Shown here in pieces: positions 33,823 to 42,100 of a stretch of DNA of 64,000 nt. The stretch's first letter is position 1, and every line of letters begins with the position of its first letter. A program made the translations under genes and the position numbers. Origin of the DNA: Agrobacterium pusense (GTDB lineage: Bacteria; Pseudomonadota; Alphaproteobacteria; Rhizobiales; Rhizobiaceae); the NCBI RefSeq assembly GCF_900102105.1, contig NZ_FNBB01000004.1, positions 186,001 through 250,000 on the forward strand, given 5' to 3'. Below the pieces are notes generated by a model that ran no database searches, was not told where the DNA came from, and worked only from the letters and a program-made list of their open reading frames with translations.

Positions 33823-36111
33823 ATGTCCGACACGACCAAGCCCGCCAGCACAAGAACATCGGTTACGGATCAGGAAGCCCTGGATTTCCACGCGGAAGGC
33901 AGGCCGGGCAAGCTGGAAATCACCCCGACGAAGCCGATGGCAACACAGCGGGATCTGTCGCTCGCCTATTCGCCCGGCGTGGCCGTGCCGGTGAAAGCCA
34001 TCGCCGAAAATCCGGCGACCGCTTACGATTATACGACACGCGGCAACATGGTGGCCGTCATCTCCAACGGCACCGCGATCCTCGGGCTGGGCAATCTCGG
34101 CGCGCTGGCCTCGAAGCCGGTCATGGAAGGCAAATCGGTCCTCTTCAAGCGTTTCGCCGATGTCGATTCCATCGATCTCGAGGTCGATACCGAAGACGCC
34201 GATGAGTTCATCAATTGCGTGCGTTACCTCGGCCCCTCTTTCGGCGGCATCAATCTGGAAGACATCAAGGCACCCGAATGTTTCATCATCGAAAGCCGCC
34301 TGCGCGAATTGATGGATATCCCCGTATTCCATGACGACCAGCACGGCACCGCCATTATTGCCGCCGCCGGCCTCATCAACGCCATCGAACTGACCGGACG
34401 TGACTTCAAGACCACCAAGCTCGTCTGCAACGGCGCGGGTGCGGCCGCAATCGCATGCATGGACCTCATCAAGGCCATGGGTTTCAACCCGGAAAACATC
34501 ACGCTCTGTGATACCAAGGGCGTCATCTATCAGGGCCGCACCGAGGGCATGAACCAATGGAAATCCGCGCATGCGGTGAAAACCGACAATCGCACGCTGG
34601 CGGAAGCCATGAAGGGTGCTGACGTGGTGTTCGGCCTCTCACAGAAGGGCGCGTTCAGCGAAGAAATGATCCGCTCCATGGCGCCGAAGCCGATTATCTT
34701 TGCAATGGCCAATCCCGACCCGGAAATCACCCCGGAAGAAGTGTCCCGCATCCGCGATGACGCCATCATGGCGACGGGACGTTCCGACTATCCGAACCAG
34801 GTCAACAACGTCCTCGGCTTCCCCTATATCTTCCGCGGCGCGCTCGATGTGCGTGCCCGCCAGATCAACGATGCCATGAAGATCGCCGCCGCGCAGGCGC
34901 TGGCGGATCTCGCCCGCGAAGACGTGCCTGACGATGTGGCCGCCGCCTATCAGGGCAACCGCCCGCGTTTCGGACCGCAATATATCATTCCGGTCCCGTT
35001 CGATCCGCGCCTGATCTCCGCCATTCCTGTCGCCGTGGCAAAAGCCGCTATAGAAACCGGCGTCGCCCAGCGCGAAATTCCCGATCTCGACGCCTATGCC
35101 CGTGAGCTTTCGGCCCGTCGTGATCCGATGGCCTCGACCACGCAACGCCTTTACGAGCGTGTGCGTCGTTCGCCCAAGCGCGTGGTCTTTGCCGAAGCGG
35201 AAGAAGAACAGGTCATGCGCGCGGCGATTTCGTTTACCGCTCAAGGGCTTGGTACCGCCATCCTGCTCGGCCGTGACGATATCATCAAGGCCAATGCGGA
35301 GCGTGCCGGTATCGATCTCGACCGCGCCAATATCGAAATTACCAATGCCCGCCTCTCCAGCCGGGTCGATGCCTATATCGATTACCTCTATGCGCGGCTG
35401 CAGCGCGGCGGCTTCCTGCTGCGCGACGTGCAGCGCCTGATCCACAACGACCGCAACCACTTCGCCGCCTGCATGGTGGCGATGGGCGATGCGGACGCGG
35501 TGGTAACGGGCGTGACGCGCAATTATTCGACGGCGCTGGAAGATATCCGCCGTTGCATCAACACCAAGCCCGGCCATCGCGTCATTGGCGTATCCCTCGT
35601 TGTCTCGCGCAACCGCACCGTCTTCGTGGCCGACACGGCCGTGCACGACATGCCGAATGCCGAGGACCTTGCCGATATCGCCGAGGAGGCAGCCGGCCTC
35701 GCCCGCCGTTTCGGTTACGAGCCGCGCGTTGCCATGCTCGCTTATTCCACCTTCGGCCAGCCGGTCGGCGAACGCTCCGACAAGGTGCGCGAGGCGGTGA
35801 AAATTCTCGACAAGCGCAACGTCAATTTCGAGGTCGATGGCGAAATGTCGGCGGATGTGGCGCTGAACCATCACCGCATGCAGAGCCAGTATCCCTTCGC
35901 GCGCCTTTCCGGCCCCGCCAATGTGCTGGTCATGCCCGCCATCCATTCCGCCTCCATCTCCACCAAGATGCTGCAGGAATTGGGCGGTGCGACCGTCATC
36001 GGCCCTCTCCTCGTCGGCCTCGACAAGTCGGTGCAGATAACCTCGATGGGGGCCAAGGACAGCGATATCGTCAACATGGCAGCAATCGCGGCCTATAATG
36101 CCGGACGATAA
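33823..36111 (+). CDS. Malic enzyme with C-terminal phosphotransacetylase-like domain
   Basis: 762 aa, the large rhizobial type. The malic enzyme part (about 1-430) has 'SLAYSPGVAVPVKAI', 'GLGNLGALASKPVMEGK', 'IPVFHDDQHGTAIIAAAGL' (metal-binding Asp residues) and NAD(P)-binding 'LVCNGAGAAAIACMDLI'. The PTA-like part (about 440-762) begins 'RRSPKRVVFAEAEEEQVMRA' and ends 'KDSDIVNMAAIAAYNAGR'; in known rhizobial enzymes it lacks transacetylase activity and affects oligomerisation or regulation. It oxidatively decarboxylates malate to pyruvate. Rhizobia have an NAD-preferring (Dme) and an NADP-preferring (Tme) form; which one this is I cannot decide by eye. The start has no clear ribosome site. 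Confidence 0.93.
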   Translation: MSDTTKPASTRTSVTDQEALDFHAEGRPGKLEITPTKPMATQRDLSLAYSPGVAVPVKAIAENPATAYDYTTRGNMVAVISNGTAILGLGNLGALASKPVMEGKSVLFKRFADVDSIDLEVDTEDADEFINCVRYLGPSFGGINLEDIKAPECFIIESRLRELMDIPVFHDDQHGTAIIAAAGLINAIELTGRDFKTTKLVCNGAGAAAIACMDLIKAMGFNPENITLCDTKGVIYQGRTEGMNQWKSAHAVKTDNRTLAEAMKGADVVFGLSQKGAFSEEMIRSMAPKPIIFAMANPDPEITPEEVSRIRDDAIMATGRSDYPNQVNNVLGFPYIFRGALDVRARQINDAMKIAAAQALADLAREDVPDDVAAAYQGNRPRFGPQYIIPVPFDPRLISAIPVAVAKAAIETGVAQREIPDLDAYARELSARRDPMASTTQRLYERVRRSPKRVVFAEAEEEQVMRAAISFTAQGLGTAILLGRDDIIKANAERAGIDLDRANIEITNARLSSRVDAYIDYLYARLQRGGFLLRDVQRLIHNDRNHFAACMVAMGDADAVVTGVTRNYSTALEDIRRCINTKPGHRVIGVSLVVSRNRTVFVADTAVHDMPNAEDLADIAEEAAGLARRFGYEPRVAMLAYSTFGQPVGERSDKVREAVKILDKRNVNFEVDGEMSADVALNHHRMQSQYPFARLSGPANVLVMPAIHSASISTKMLQELGGATVIGPLLVGLDKSVQITSMGAKDSDIVNMAAIAAYNAGR

Positions 36112-36121
36112 TTGAAAGGCA

Positions 36122-36162
36122 GTGCGGCTTGCTTCTCGCCTCTTGGTTGAAACAAGCCGCAC
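36122..36162 (+). terminator. Hairpin after the malic enzyme gene, likely terminator
   Basis: Perfect 10-bp stem GTGCGGCTTG / CAAGCCGCAC with a 21-base loop, 11 bases after the stop. It is not followed by a T run, so termination efficiency is uncertain. An AT-rich stretch (36178-36270) follows and probably holds the promoter of the next operon. Confidence 0.5.
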
Positions 36163-36335
36163 ACCACTAAAACCTAAAGAACAAGATTCTACTATTTTAA
36201 ATTATTAGGATATTTTTTCTGCCTGACAACATTATTGGAACTCGTTTCTATTCATAGTATTTTTTGCGCAATGCCAATTCTCGCTCTCTGCAAGTCCGTC
36301 ATGTAGGTTCCAGCCACAAGCAAAAGGAAATACCC

Positions 36336-37028
36336 ATGGCCTTCTCCCTCCCCAAGTTTGCCGCGAAACTCATCGCCGGAACCGTTGTCATCGCCTCGCT
36401 GGCAACCACCGCTCACGCGGATGCAACGCTTGACCGCATCAAGGGTCGCGGCAAGCTCACCGTCGGCGTCATTCTTTCCGGCGCGCCTTTTGGTTTTATC
36501 GATCCAAAAACGCAGGAGCAGAAGGGCCTCAACATCGACGTCGCCAAGGCGCTCGCCGCAGGTCTCGGCGTTGAACTGGTGACTGAGACCGTGACCCCGC
36601 CAAACCGCGTGCAGTTCCTGCAGCAGGGGAAGGTCGATATTCTTATCGCCAACATGCAGTACACCGAAGAACGTGCGAAAACGCTCGACTACGTGCCCAC
36701 CCCCTATGACCGTCAGGGCGGCGCCGCCATCGGTCGAAAAGACTCTGGCATCAAGGACTGGTCCGACCTGAAAGGCAAGATCGCCTGCGTGTCTCAAGGT
36801 TCCAACTACACTCAGCCGCTGATCGAGCAATATGGCGCGCAGGTAAAGGCGCTGCCGAGCCAGCCGGAATCGCTGCTGGCGCTGAAGGGTGGCAATTGTG
36901 ATGTGTCCGTTCACGTCAACGGCACGCTGAGCCTGAATGGCAGGCCATTCTGGCGCCGCCCGCGTGGCGGCACCCGCAATAACAGCATGGATTTCCAATG
37001 CAGGATTCATTTACAGCGCGCTTCATAG
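36336..37028 (+). pseudogene. Amino-acid-type ABC binding protein, 3' end deleted
   Basis: The ATG at 36336 opens a 230-codon frame. Residues 1-28 are a signal peptide, and residues 30-200 are a good family 3 binding protein ('TLDRIKGRGKLTVGVILSGAPFGFIDPKTQ', 'GKVDILIANMQYTEERAKTLDYVPTPY', 'LKGKIACVSQGSNY', 'LLALKGGNCDVSVHVNGTLSL'). After Leu200 the frame turns into an Arg-rich tail (NGRPFWRRPRGGTRNN…) and overlaps the next gene by 31 bases. Relatives continue for roughly 60-75 more residues that complete lobe I. Only 62 bases separate the break (about 36936) from the permease ATG, so the missing part cannot be present in another frame: it is a deletion. The importer genes downstream are intact. 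It could be a strain-specific loss or an assembly fault. Confidence 0.8.
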
Positions 37029-37741
37029 AACTGGCCGCGCATCTTGGCCTCAACTATGATTTTCTGAACAGCGGCTATGAGGTTCAGATCTGGCTCGACG
37101 GCATGAAGATGACGCTGATCCTCGTTGCCGTCACCTTGCCGCTCAGCCTCGTCTTCGGCTTCATTTTCGCGGCAATGCTCACATCCGGGAGGACCTGGCT
37201 TGCCGGTCCTGTGCGCGCCTATGTGGAACTGACGCGCAACACGCCGACGCTGGTACAGCTGATGTGCGGTTTCCTCGTGCTCAACATGCTGATTTCCAAT
37301 GCGCTGGGTGGCGCGCAGAACAATCCGCTGACACCGTTTTTCTGGGTCGTTGCGGTCACGGGACTGCACATTGCCGCCTTCCATGCCGAAGCGCTGCGTG
37401 GCGGCATCGAGGCGGTGCCCGGCACCACAATCGAGGCAGCGCGTGCAATCGGTTTCAGTTCCTTCGAGATTCTGCGTTATGTGGAGTTTCCGCTGGCGAT
37501 CCGCACAGCGCTGCCCTCCATCATCAACAATCTCGTCAATCTGGTGAAGCTCACCACGGTCGGCTCTGCAATCGCCGTGGGTGAGATCACCTATGCCTCC
37601 ATCCTGATCTGGACGCAGCGCGACAATGTGGTCGAGCTGATGATCGTTATCCTCGTTTTCTTCAGCGTCATCAATTTCATCGTCGCAAGGGCCGGTCTCT
37701 GGCTTGAACGGCGTCTTGCGGTTCCGGGGTTCGGTCAATGA
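36998..37741 (+). CDS. Amino-acid-type ABC transporter permease
   Basis: 247 aa. Family motif 'EAARAIGFSSFEILRYVEFPLAIRTALP' (EAA loop), and 'ELTRNTPTLVQLMCGFLVLNM' of the His/Glu permease group. The N-terminus is complete, so the deletion in the preceding gene did not reach it, though its ribosome site is now poor (no clear GGAG before 36998). It couples to the next permease through ATGA. First intact gene of a five-gene block: two permeases, ATPase, MmgE/PrpD, monooxygenase. Confidence 0.9.
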   Translation: MQDSFTARFIELAAHLGLNYDFLNSGYEVQIWLDGMKMTLILVAVTLPLSLVFGFIFAAMLTSGRTWLAGPVRAYVELTRNTPTLVQLMCGFLVLNMLISNALGGAQNNPLTPFFWVVAVTGLHIAAFHAEALRGGIEAVPGTTIEAARAIGFSSFEILRYVEFPLAIRTALPSIINNLVNLVKLTTVGSAIAVGEITYASILIWTQRDNVVELMIVILVFFSVINFIVARAGLWLERRLAVPGFGQ

Positions 37742-38520
37742 GTGCGGTGGTTTCTCCAACACGGGCGGTGAAGAAGCCGCCTTTCGGCACCATTCTGCTG
37801 CTGGGCGTCCTGGTTGCCGTCATCCTGTGGCTGGTCCTCGATCCGTCGCTCGGCCAGGTGCTGCTGGAATGGCTGCCCTATCTCGCCAAGGGTTTCGCCA
37901 TGAATGTGCTGATAAGCATTCTGGCGATCGCCATCGGCACATTTATCGGCGTTCTTCTCGGCATCATGGAGCTTGCGCCCTACCGTCTGGTTCGCGCACC
38001 GGCACTGACCTATGTGCAGATTTTCCGCAATGCCCCGCATCTGGTGCTGATCTTTGCCGCGACTTACATCTTCCCCTTCGAGATCGTGGCCTTTGGCAAC
38101 TACATTCCTTTTCCGGACTGGATCAAGGCGGTTGTGGGCCTTGCCATTCCCGCCAGCGCCCATATCGCCGAAATCACCCGCGGCGCCATCCAGTCCATTC
38201 CGACAGCGCAATGGGAAGCCGCTCAGGGGCTGGGCTTTTCGCGCAACCAGACCCTGCGCTGGATCATCCTGCCGCAATGCATAAAACGCTCCCTGCCGCC
38301 GTGGATGAACCTCTACGCATCGATCACCATGGGCACGGCGCTCGCCTCGCTGGTCGGCGTGCATGAGCTTCTTCACGCCGCGACCGACGCCAGCACCGCC
38401 GTGCAGCGCAACGATTTCACCGTGGTGGTCTATCTCACCGTTCTGATGGCGTTCTTCCTGTTCTGCTATCCCGTCTCCCGTTTCACGCAGCGCCTCGAGC
38501 GGCGCTTCGCTTCCCGCTGA
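37738..38520 (+). CDS. Amino-acid-type ABC transporter permease
   Basis: 260 aa; the start overlaps the previous stop (ATGA). A long N-terminal part contains one extra hydrophobic helix ('FGTILLLGVLVAVILWLVL'). The core has 'YVQIFRNAPHLVLIFAATYIFP' and the EAA loop 'EAAQGLGFSRNQTLRWIILPQC'. It would form the channel with the preceding permease. The ATPase follows after 12 bases. Confidence 0.9.
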   Translation: MSAVVSPTRAVKKPPFGTILLLGVLVAVILWLVLDPSLGQVLLEWLPYLAKGFAMNVLISILAIAIGTFIGVLLGIMELAPYRLVRAPALTYVQIFRNAPHLVLIFAATYIFPFEIVAFGNYIPFPDWIKAVVGLAIPASAHIAEITRGAIQSIPTAQWEAAQGLGFSRNQTLRWIILPQCIKRSLPPWMNLYASITMGTALASLVGVHELLHAATDASTAVQRNDFTVVVYLTVLMAFFLFCYPVSRFTQRLERRFASR

Positions 38521-38532
38521 TTGGAACAAGCC

Positions 38533-39330
38533 ATGTCCGCATCCATCGCCCAAAACGCCCAGCCGCTTGTTGAACTCGAAGCAATCCATCTTGCTTTTGG
38601 TGACAACCAGGTTCTGAAAGGCATTGATCTCACCGTCAACAAGGGGGACGCCGTCTCCATCATCGGTCCTTCCGGCTCCGGCAAGTCCACCATCCTGCGC
38701 TGCATCAACGGCCTGCTCATTCCGCAATCGGGCAAGATCACCGTTGGCGGCACGCGAGTAGACCAGCTTAAAACCGAGGCCGAGCGCATCGCGCTGCGCA
38801 AGCGGATCGGCATCGTGTTCCAGCAGTTCAACCTCTTCCCGCATCTGACGGTGATGGAAAACATCACCATCGCGCCGATCAAAATACTTGGTACGCCAAA
38901 AACGGAAGCGGAGCGCCATGCCCGCGAATTGCTGGAAAAGGTCCGCCTGTCCCAGAAGGTCGATGCCTATCCCGGCCAGCTTTCCGGCGGCCAGCAGCAG
39001 CGCGTGGCGATCGCCCGCGCGCTCGCCATGCGGCCGGAGCTGGTGCTGTTCGATGAAGTCACCTCGGCACTCGATCCCGAAACGGTTGGGGAAGTGCTCG
39101 CCGTCATCCGCGACCTCGTCAACGACGGCATGACGAGCATTCTCGTTACCCACGAAATGCGCTTTGCCGAAGAAATCAGCGACAAAATCGTCTTCACCGA
39201 AAACGGCCTGATCGTCGATCAGGGCACGCCGGAGCACATATTCTACAAGTCGACCAATCCGCGCATCAACGCCTTCGTCAAGGGTCTCGGCGGACAGGGC
39301 GCGCGCGTGAATGACGGCGAAGGGATCTGA
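38533..39330 (+). CDS. Amino-acid-type ABC transporter ATPase
   Basis: 265 aa. Walker A 'GPSGSGKST', signature 'LSGGQQQRVAIARAL', Walker B 'LVLFDEVTSALDP' (Val in place of the usual Pro after Glu) and switch 'LVTHEMRFAEEI'. An in-frame TTG at 38521 touches the permease stop; ATG at 38533 is preferred. Its end lies 4 bases before the MmgE/PrpD start, or overlaps it if an earlier ATG at 39311 is used. Confidence 0.91.
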   Translation: MSASIAQNAQPLVELEAIHLAFGDNQVLKGIDLTVNKGDAVSIIGPSGSGKSTILRCINGLLIPQSGKITVGGTRVDQLKTEAERIALRKRIGIVFQQFNLFPHLTVMENITIAPIKILGTPKTEAERHARELLEKVRLSQKVDAYPGQLSGGQQQRVAIARALAMRPELVLFDEVTSALDPETVGEVLAVIRDLVNDGMTSILVTHEMRFAEEISDKIVFTENGLIVDQGTPEHIFYKSTNPRINAFVKGLGGQGARVNDGEGI

Positions 39331-39334
39331 TGCC

Positions 39335-40681
39335 ATGGTCGCGGAGGAAAAACTCACACTTCTTCTTGCCGGAGCCATTGCCGCTTCCGATCCGCTACAC
39401 GATGAAGAGGCGGTCACCATTGCCCGCACGGCACTGATCGATTTCTTTGCCTGCGTGCTGGGCGGCGCTGCCGACAGGAGCACGAAAATCCTGATCGACA
39501 CCTTCACGTCAGGCACGCAAGGCGCAGCCGGCATCGTCGGCCACGATCTGCGTACGGATGCCTTCACTGCCGCCCTTATCAACGGCCATGCCGGTCACGT
39601 GCTTGATTACGACGACGTCCATGGCAGTGTGCGCGGCCACCCCACCGTCGCCATTGTTCCAGCCCTACTGGCTGTTGCGGTCGAGGAAGGCTCGACGGCG
39701 GATGCATTCATCGCCGCCTATATCGTCGGGCTGGAAACCATGGCCCGCACTGGCCTGTCGCTCGGCACCAGACATTACGAAAATGGTTTCCACGCCACCG
39801 CCACACTTGGCCCCATGGGTGCCGCGGCCGCGATCGCTCATCTCCTGAAATTCGATCCGCAGACAACGGCCGTGGCGCTCGGCCTCGCCGCCACGCAATC
39901 GGCCGGGCTTCGCCTGCAATTCGGTTATGACGCCAAGCCGCTCCATGCGGGGCTTGCCACGCGTGCCGGCCTCACCGCAGCACGGCTGGCACGATCCGGC
40001 TTTCAGGGCGCGCCGGATTTTCTGGAAAATTCCATCGGCTTTTATTCGGCCTTCGCCTTCGGCGCCGAGCAGCCGAAGCGTGTTCTCTCCGGCTGGGGCG
40101 CACCCTGGCAGATCGTCTCGCCGGGCCTAACCCTCAAGGCCTTCCCGTGTTGTACCGCGGCACACCCCGTCGCCGTGGGCGCGCTGGCGCTGCGCAGCAC
40201 CCATGAGCTGCAGCCGGAAGAAATCGAGGCGGTCACCATCACCTTCCCGCCCGGCGGCGATGCCGCGCTTGTCGGCCCTGCCACGCCCGCAACCGGCATA
40301 GACGCGCGCTTCAGCCCCGAATATGTCTTCGCTGCGGCGCTGACGGATGGGTCACTGGGGATCAGCCATTTCGACGAACGCCCGGCACGCGCCGACCTGC
40401 TCGGCCTTTCCGCGAAAGTCTCGCGCCGGCATGACGAGACCGCTCGCCGCCTGTCGCCAGACCCAACCACCCGTTTCGTGGTGATAGATGTCACGAAGAA
40501 GGATGGTACGGTGCTATCGCGCCGCGTCGACGGGCTTCCCGGCATTGATGACCCGGCCGAAAAATTTGCCGACGCGACCGGCGGCAGTGAAAAATTCGCC
40601 GGCATCCCGGCCTTGGTGCGGTCCATGAAAACCGCAGCCGACCTCAGGAAGCTCGAAATGCTTCTGGTATCGCCAATATAA
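39335..40681 (+). CDS. MmgE/PrpD family protein
   Basis: 448 aa. The family includes 2-methylcitrate dehydratase (PrpD), cis-aconitate decarboxylase and less-defined dehydratases and isomerases. Signatures: 'IARTALIDFFACVLGGA', 'AALINGHAGHVLDYDDVHGSVRGHPTVAIVPALLAVA' (active-site Asp/His region), 'FHATATLGPMGAAAAIAHLL', 'KAFPCCTAAHP'. No prpB/prpC is nearby, so methylcitrate cycle duty is unlikely; it more probably acts on the compound the importer brings in. The ATG at 39335 follows GAAGGGA; an ATG at 39311 would overlap the ATPase by 20 bases. Confidence 0.88.
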   Translation: MVAEEKLTLLLAGAIAASDPLHDEEAVTIARTALIDFFACVLGGAADRSTKILIDTFTSGTQGAAGIVGHDLRTDAFTAALINGHAGHVLDYDDVHGSVRGHPTVAIVPALLAVAVEEGSTADAFIAAYIVGLETMARTGLSLGTRHYENGFHATATLGPMGAAAAIAHLLKFDPQTTAVALGLAATQSAGLRLQFGYDAKPLHAGLATRAGLTAARLARSGFQGAPDFLENSIGFYSAFAFGAEQPKRVLSGWGAPWQIVSPGLTLKAFPCCTAAHPVAVGALALRSTHELQPEEIEAVTITFPPGGDAALVGPATPATGIDARFSPEYVFAAALTDGSLGISHFDERPARADLLGLSAKVSRRHDETARRLSPDPTTRFVVIDVTKKDGTVLSRRVDGLPGIDDPAEKFADATGGSEKFAGIPALVRSMKTAADLRKLEMLLVSPI

Positions 40682-40708
40682 CTCGACTGACATGAAGGCA
40701 TGATTCCC

Positions 40709-42019
40709 ATGACCACCACGACCCGCAAAAGACAGATGCATCTCGGCCTTTTCCTGCAGGGTGCCGGACACCACGTTTCCGGCTGGCGTCACCCCGATGC
40801 GGAGGCCGGCAGCGAAAACCTCGATCTGCTCACCCGCGTGACGAAAATGGCCGAAGCGGCAAAGTTCGACATGGTATTCCTCGCCGACGGGCTGACCAGC
40901 GGCGTCGACGCCCATCCTTCGATGATCGCACGTTTCGAGCCGTTGACCCTGCTTGCCGCGCTGGCAATGGTGACCGAGAAGATCGGGCTGGCCGCAACCG
41001 CCTCCACCACCTATGGCGAGCCCTATCACACCGCTCGCGCCTTCGCCTCCATAGACCATTTAAGCCATGGTCGAGCGGCCTGGAACATTGTCACCACCTC
41101 TTACGCACGGACGGCAGCGAATTTCTCCAAGGACCACCCCGAGCATGACGAGCGTTATGCGGTGGCGGAAGAATATGTGAACGTCGTTCGCGGCCTTTGG
41201 GACAGCTGGGATGACGACGCCTTCATCAAGGACAAGCAGGCGGGCCGCTACGTCGATCCCGAGAAAGTCCATGTTCTCAACCACGAAGGCAAATATTTCA
41301 CCGTCAAGGGACCGCTCAACATTCCGCGCTCGCCGCAGGGCCATCCGGTTCTCATCCAGGCCGGTTCCTCCGGACCGGGTCAGGATCTCGCCGCACGCAC
41401 CGCCGATATCGTCTTCACCGCCCAACAGGCAATTTCCGAAGCGCAAGCTTTCTACACGAGCCTGAAGGCGCGCGTCGAAAAATTCGGCCGCGATCCCGCC
41501 AGCGTTGCCGTGATGCCCGGCTTCATGCCGATCATCGGCAGGAGTTTCGAGGAGGCGAGTGAAAAGCTGAAGGAACTGAACCGCTGGACGGACATCAAGA
41601 GCGCGATGCCGCTGCTCGAAGAACGCATCGGCCACAGCCTGGCCGACTATGATCTCGACGGCCCGTTGCCCGAACTTCCCATCTCCGACCAGTTGCGCAG
41701 CCGCGCCGAGTTGCTGACCGAGCTGGCACGGCGCGAAAAGCTCACGATCCGAGAACTGGCGCTGCGCGTCGCGGCCGGCCGTGGCCACCATATCGTCATG
41801 GGAACGGCGAGTGACGTTGCCGACAGGATGCAGCAATGGTTCGAGAACGGCGCAGCCGATGGCTTCAACGTCATGCCGCCCTTCTTCCCCGGCGGGCTGG
41901 AGGAGTTTAATCGCGAGGTGGTACCGCTCTTGCAGGAACGCGGCCTGTTCCGCCGGGAATATGAGGGCTCCACATTGCGCGACCACCTCGGCATCACGCG
42001 CCCGGCCTTGCGGGGTTAA
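40709..42019 (+). CDS. NtaA/SnaA/DszA-family FMN-dependent monooxygenase
   Basis: 436 aa, luciferase-like TIM barrel of the group that uses reduced flavin from a partner reductase. Landmarks: 'MHLGLFLQGAGHHVSGWRHPDA' at the start, 'LTRVTKMAEAAKFDMVFLADGL', 'LTLLAALAMVTEKIGLAATASTTYGEPYHTAR' and 'SHGRAAWNIVTTSYARTAANF', which are closely kept in nitrilotriacetate monooxygenase and dibenzothiophene sulphone monooxygenase relatives. The group splits C-N or C-S bonds. Two ATGs (40700, 40709) are possible; GAAGG spacing favours 40709. Last gene of the operon; no flavin reductase is encoded next to it. Confidence 0.9.
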   Translation: MTTTTRKRQMHLGLFLQGAGHHVSGWRHPDAEAGSENLDLLTRVTKMAEAAKFDMVFLADGLTSGVDAHPSMIARFEPLTLLAALAMVTEKIGLAATASTTYGEPYHTARAFASIDHLSHGRAAWNIVTTSYARTAANFSKDHPEHDERYAVAEEYVNVVRGLWDSWDDDAFIKDKQAGRYVDPEKVHVLNHEGKYFTVKGPLNIPRSPQGHPVLIQAGSSGPGQDLAARTADIVFTAQQAISEAQAFYTSLKARVEKFGRDPASVAVMPGFMPIIGRSFEEASEKLKELNRWTDIKSAMPLLEERIGHSLADYDLDGPLPELPISDQLRSRAELLTELARREKLTIRELALRVAAGRGHHIVMGTASDVADRMQQWFENGAADGFNVMPPFFPGGLEEFNREVVPLLQERGLFRREYEGSTLRDHLGITRPALRG

Positions 42020-42028
42020 CCGCGCGCA

Positions 42029-42099
42029 GATGCCCTATCAAGGGCATCCGTATCAATTGATGATCAGCAATAAGCGGGGGCCGGCGAAAGCCGGCTCCC
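42029..42099. terminator. Paired hairpins between convergent genes
   Basis: The 81-bp gap between two stop codons holds GATGCCCT-atca-AGGGCATC (42029-42048), the palindrome ATCAATTGAT (42052-42061), and GGGGGCCGGC-gaaa-GCCGGCTCCC (42076-42099, 10 bp with one G-T pair and a GNRA loop). There is no long T run on either strand. Probably a convergent termination region. Confidence 0.5.
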
Positions 42100-42100
42100 T

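Noticed and set aside
34639-36162. 507-codon open frame on the minus strand
   Set aside because: Antisense to malic enzyme; low-complexity Gly/Asp/His composition.
37735-39582. 615-codon open frame on the minus strand
   Set aside because: Antisense to a permease and an ATPase gene with clear family motifs; no recognisable domain.
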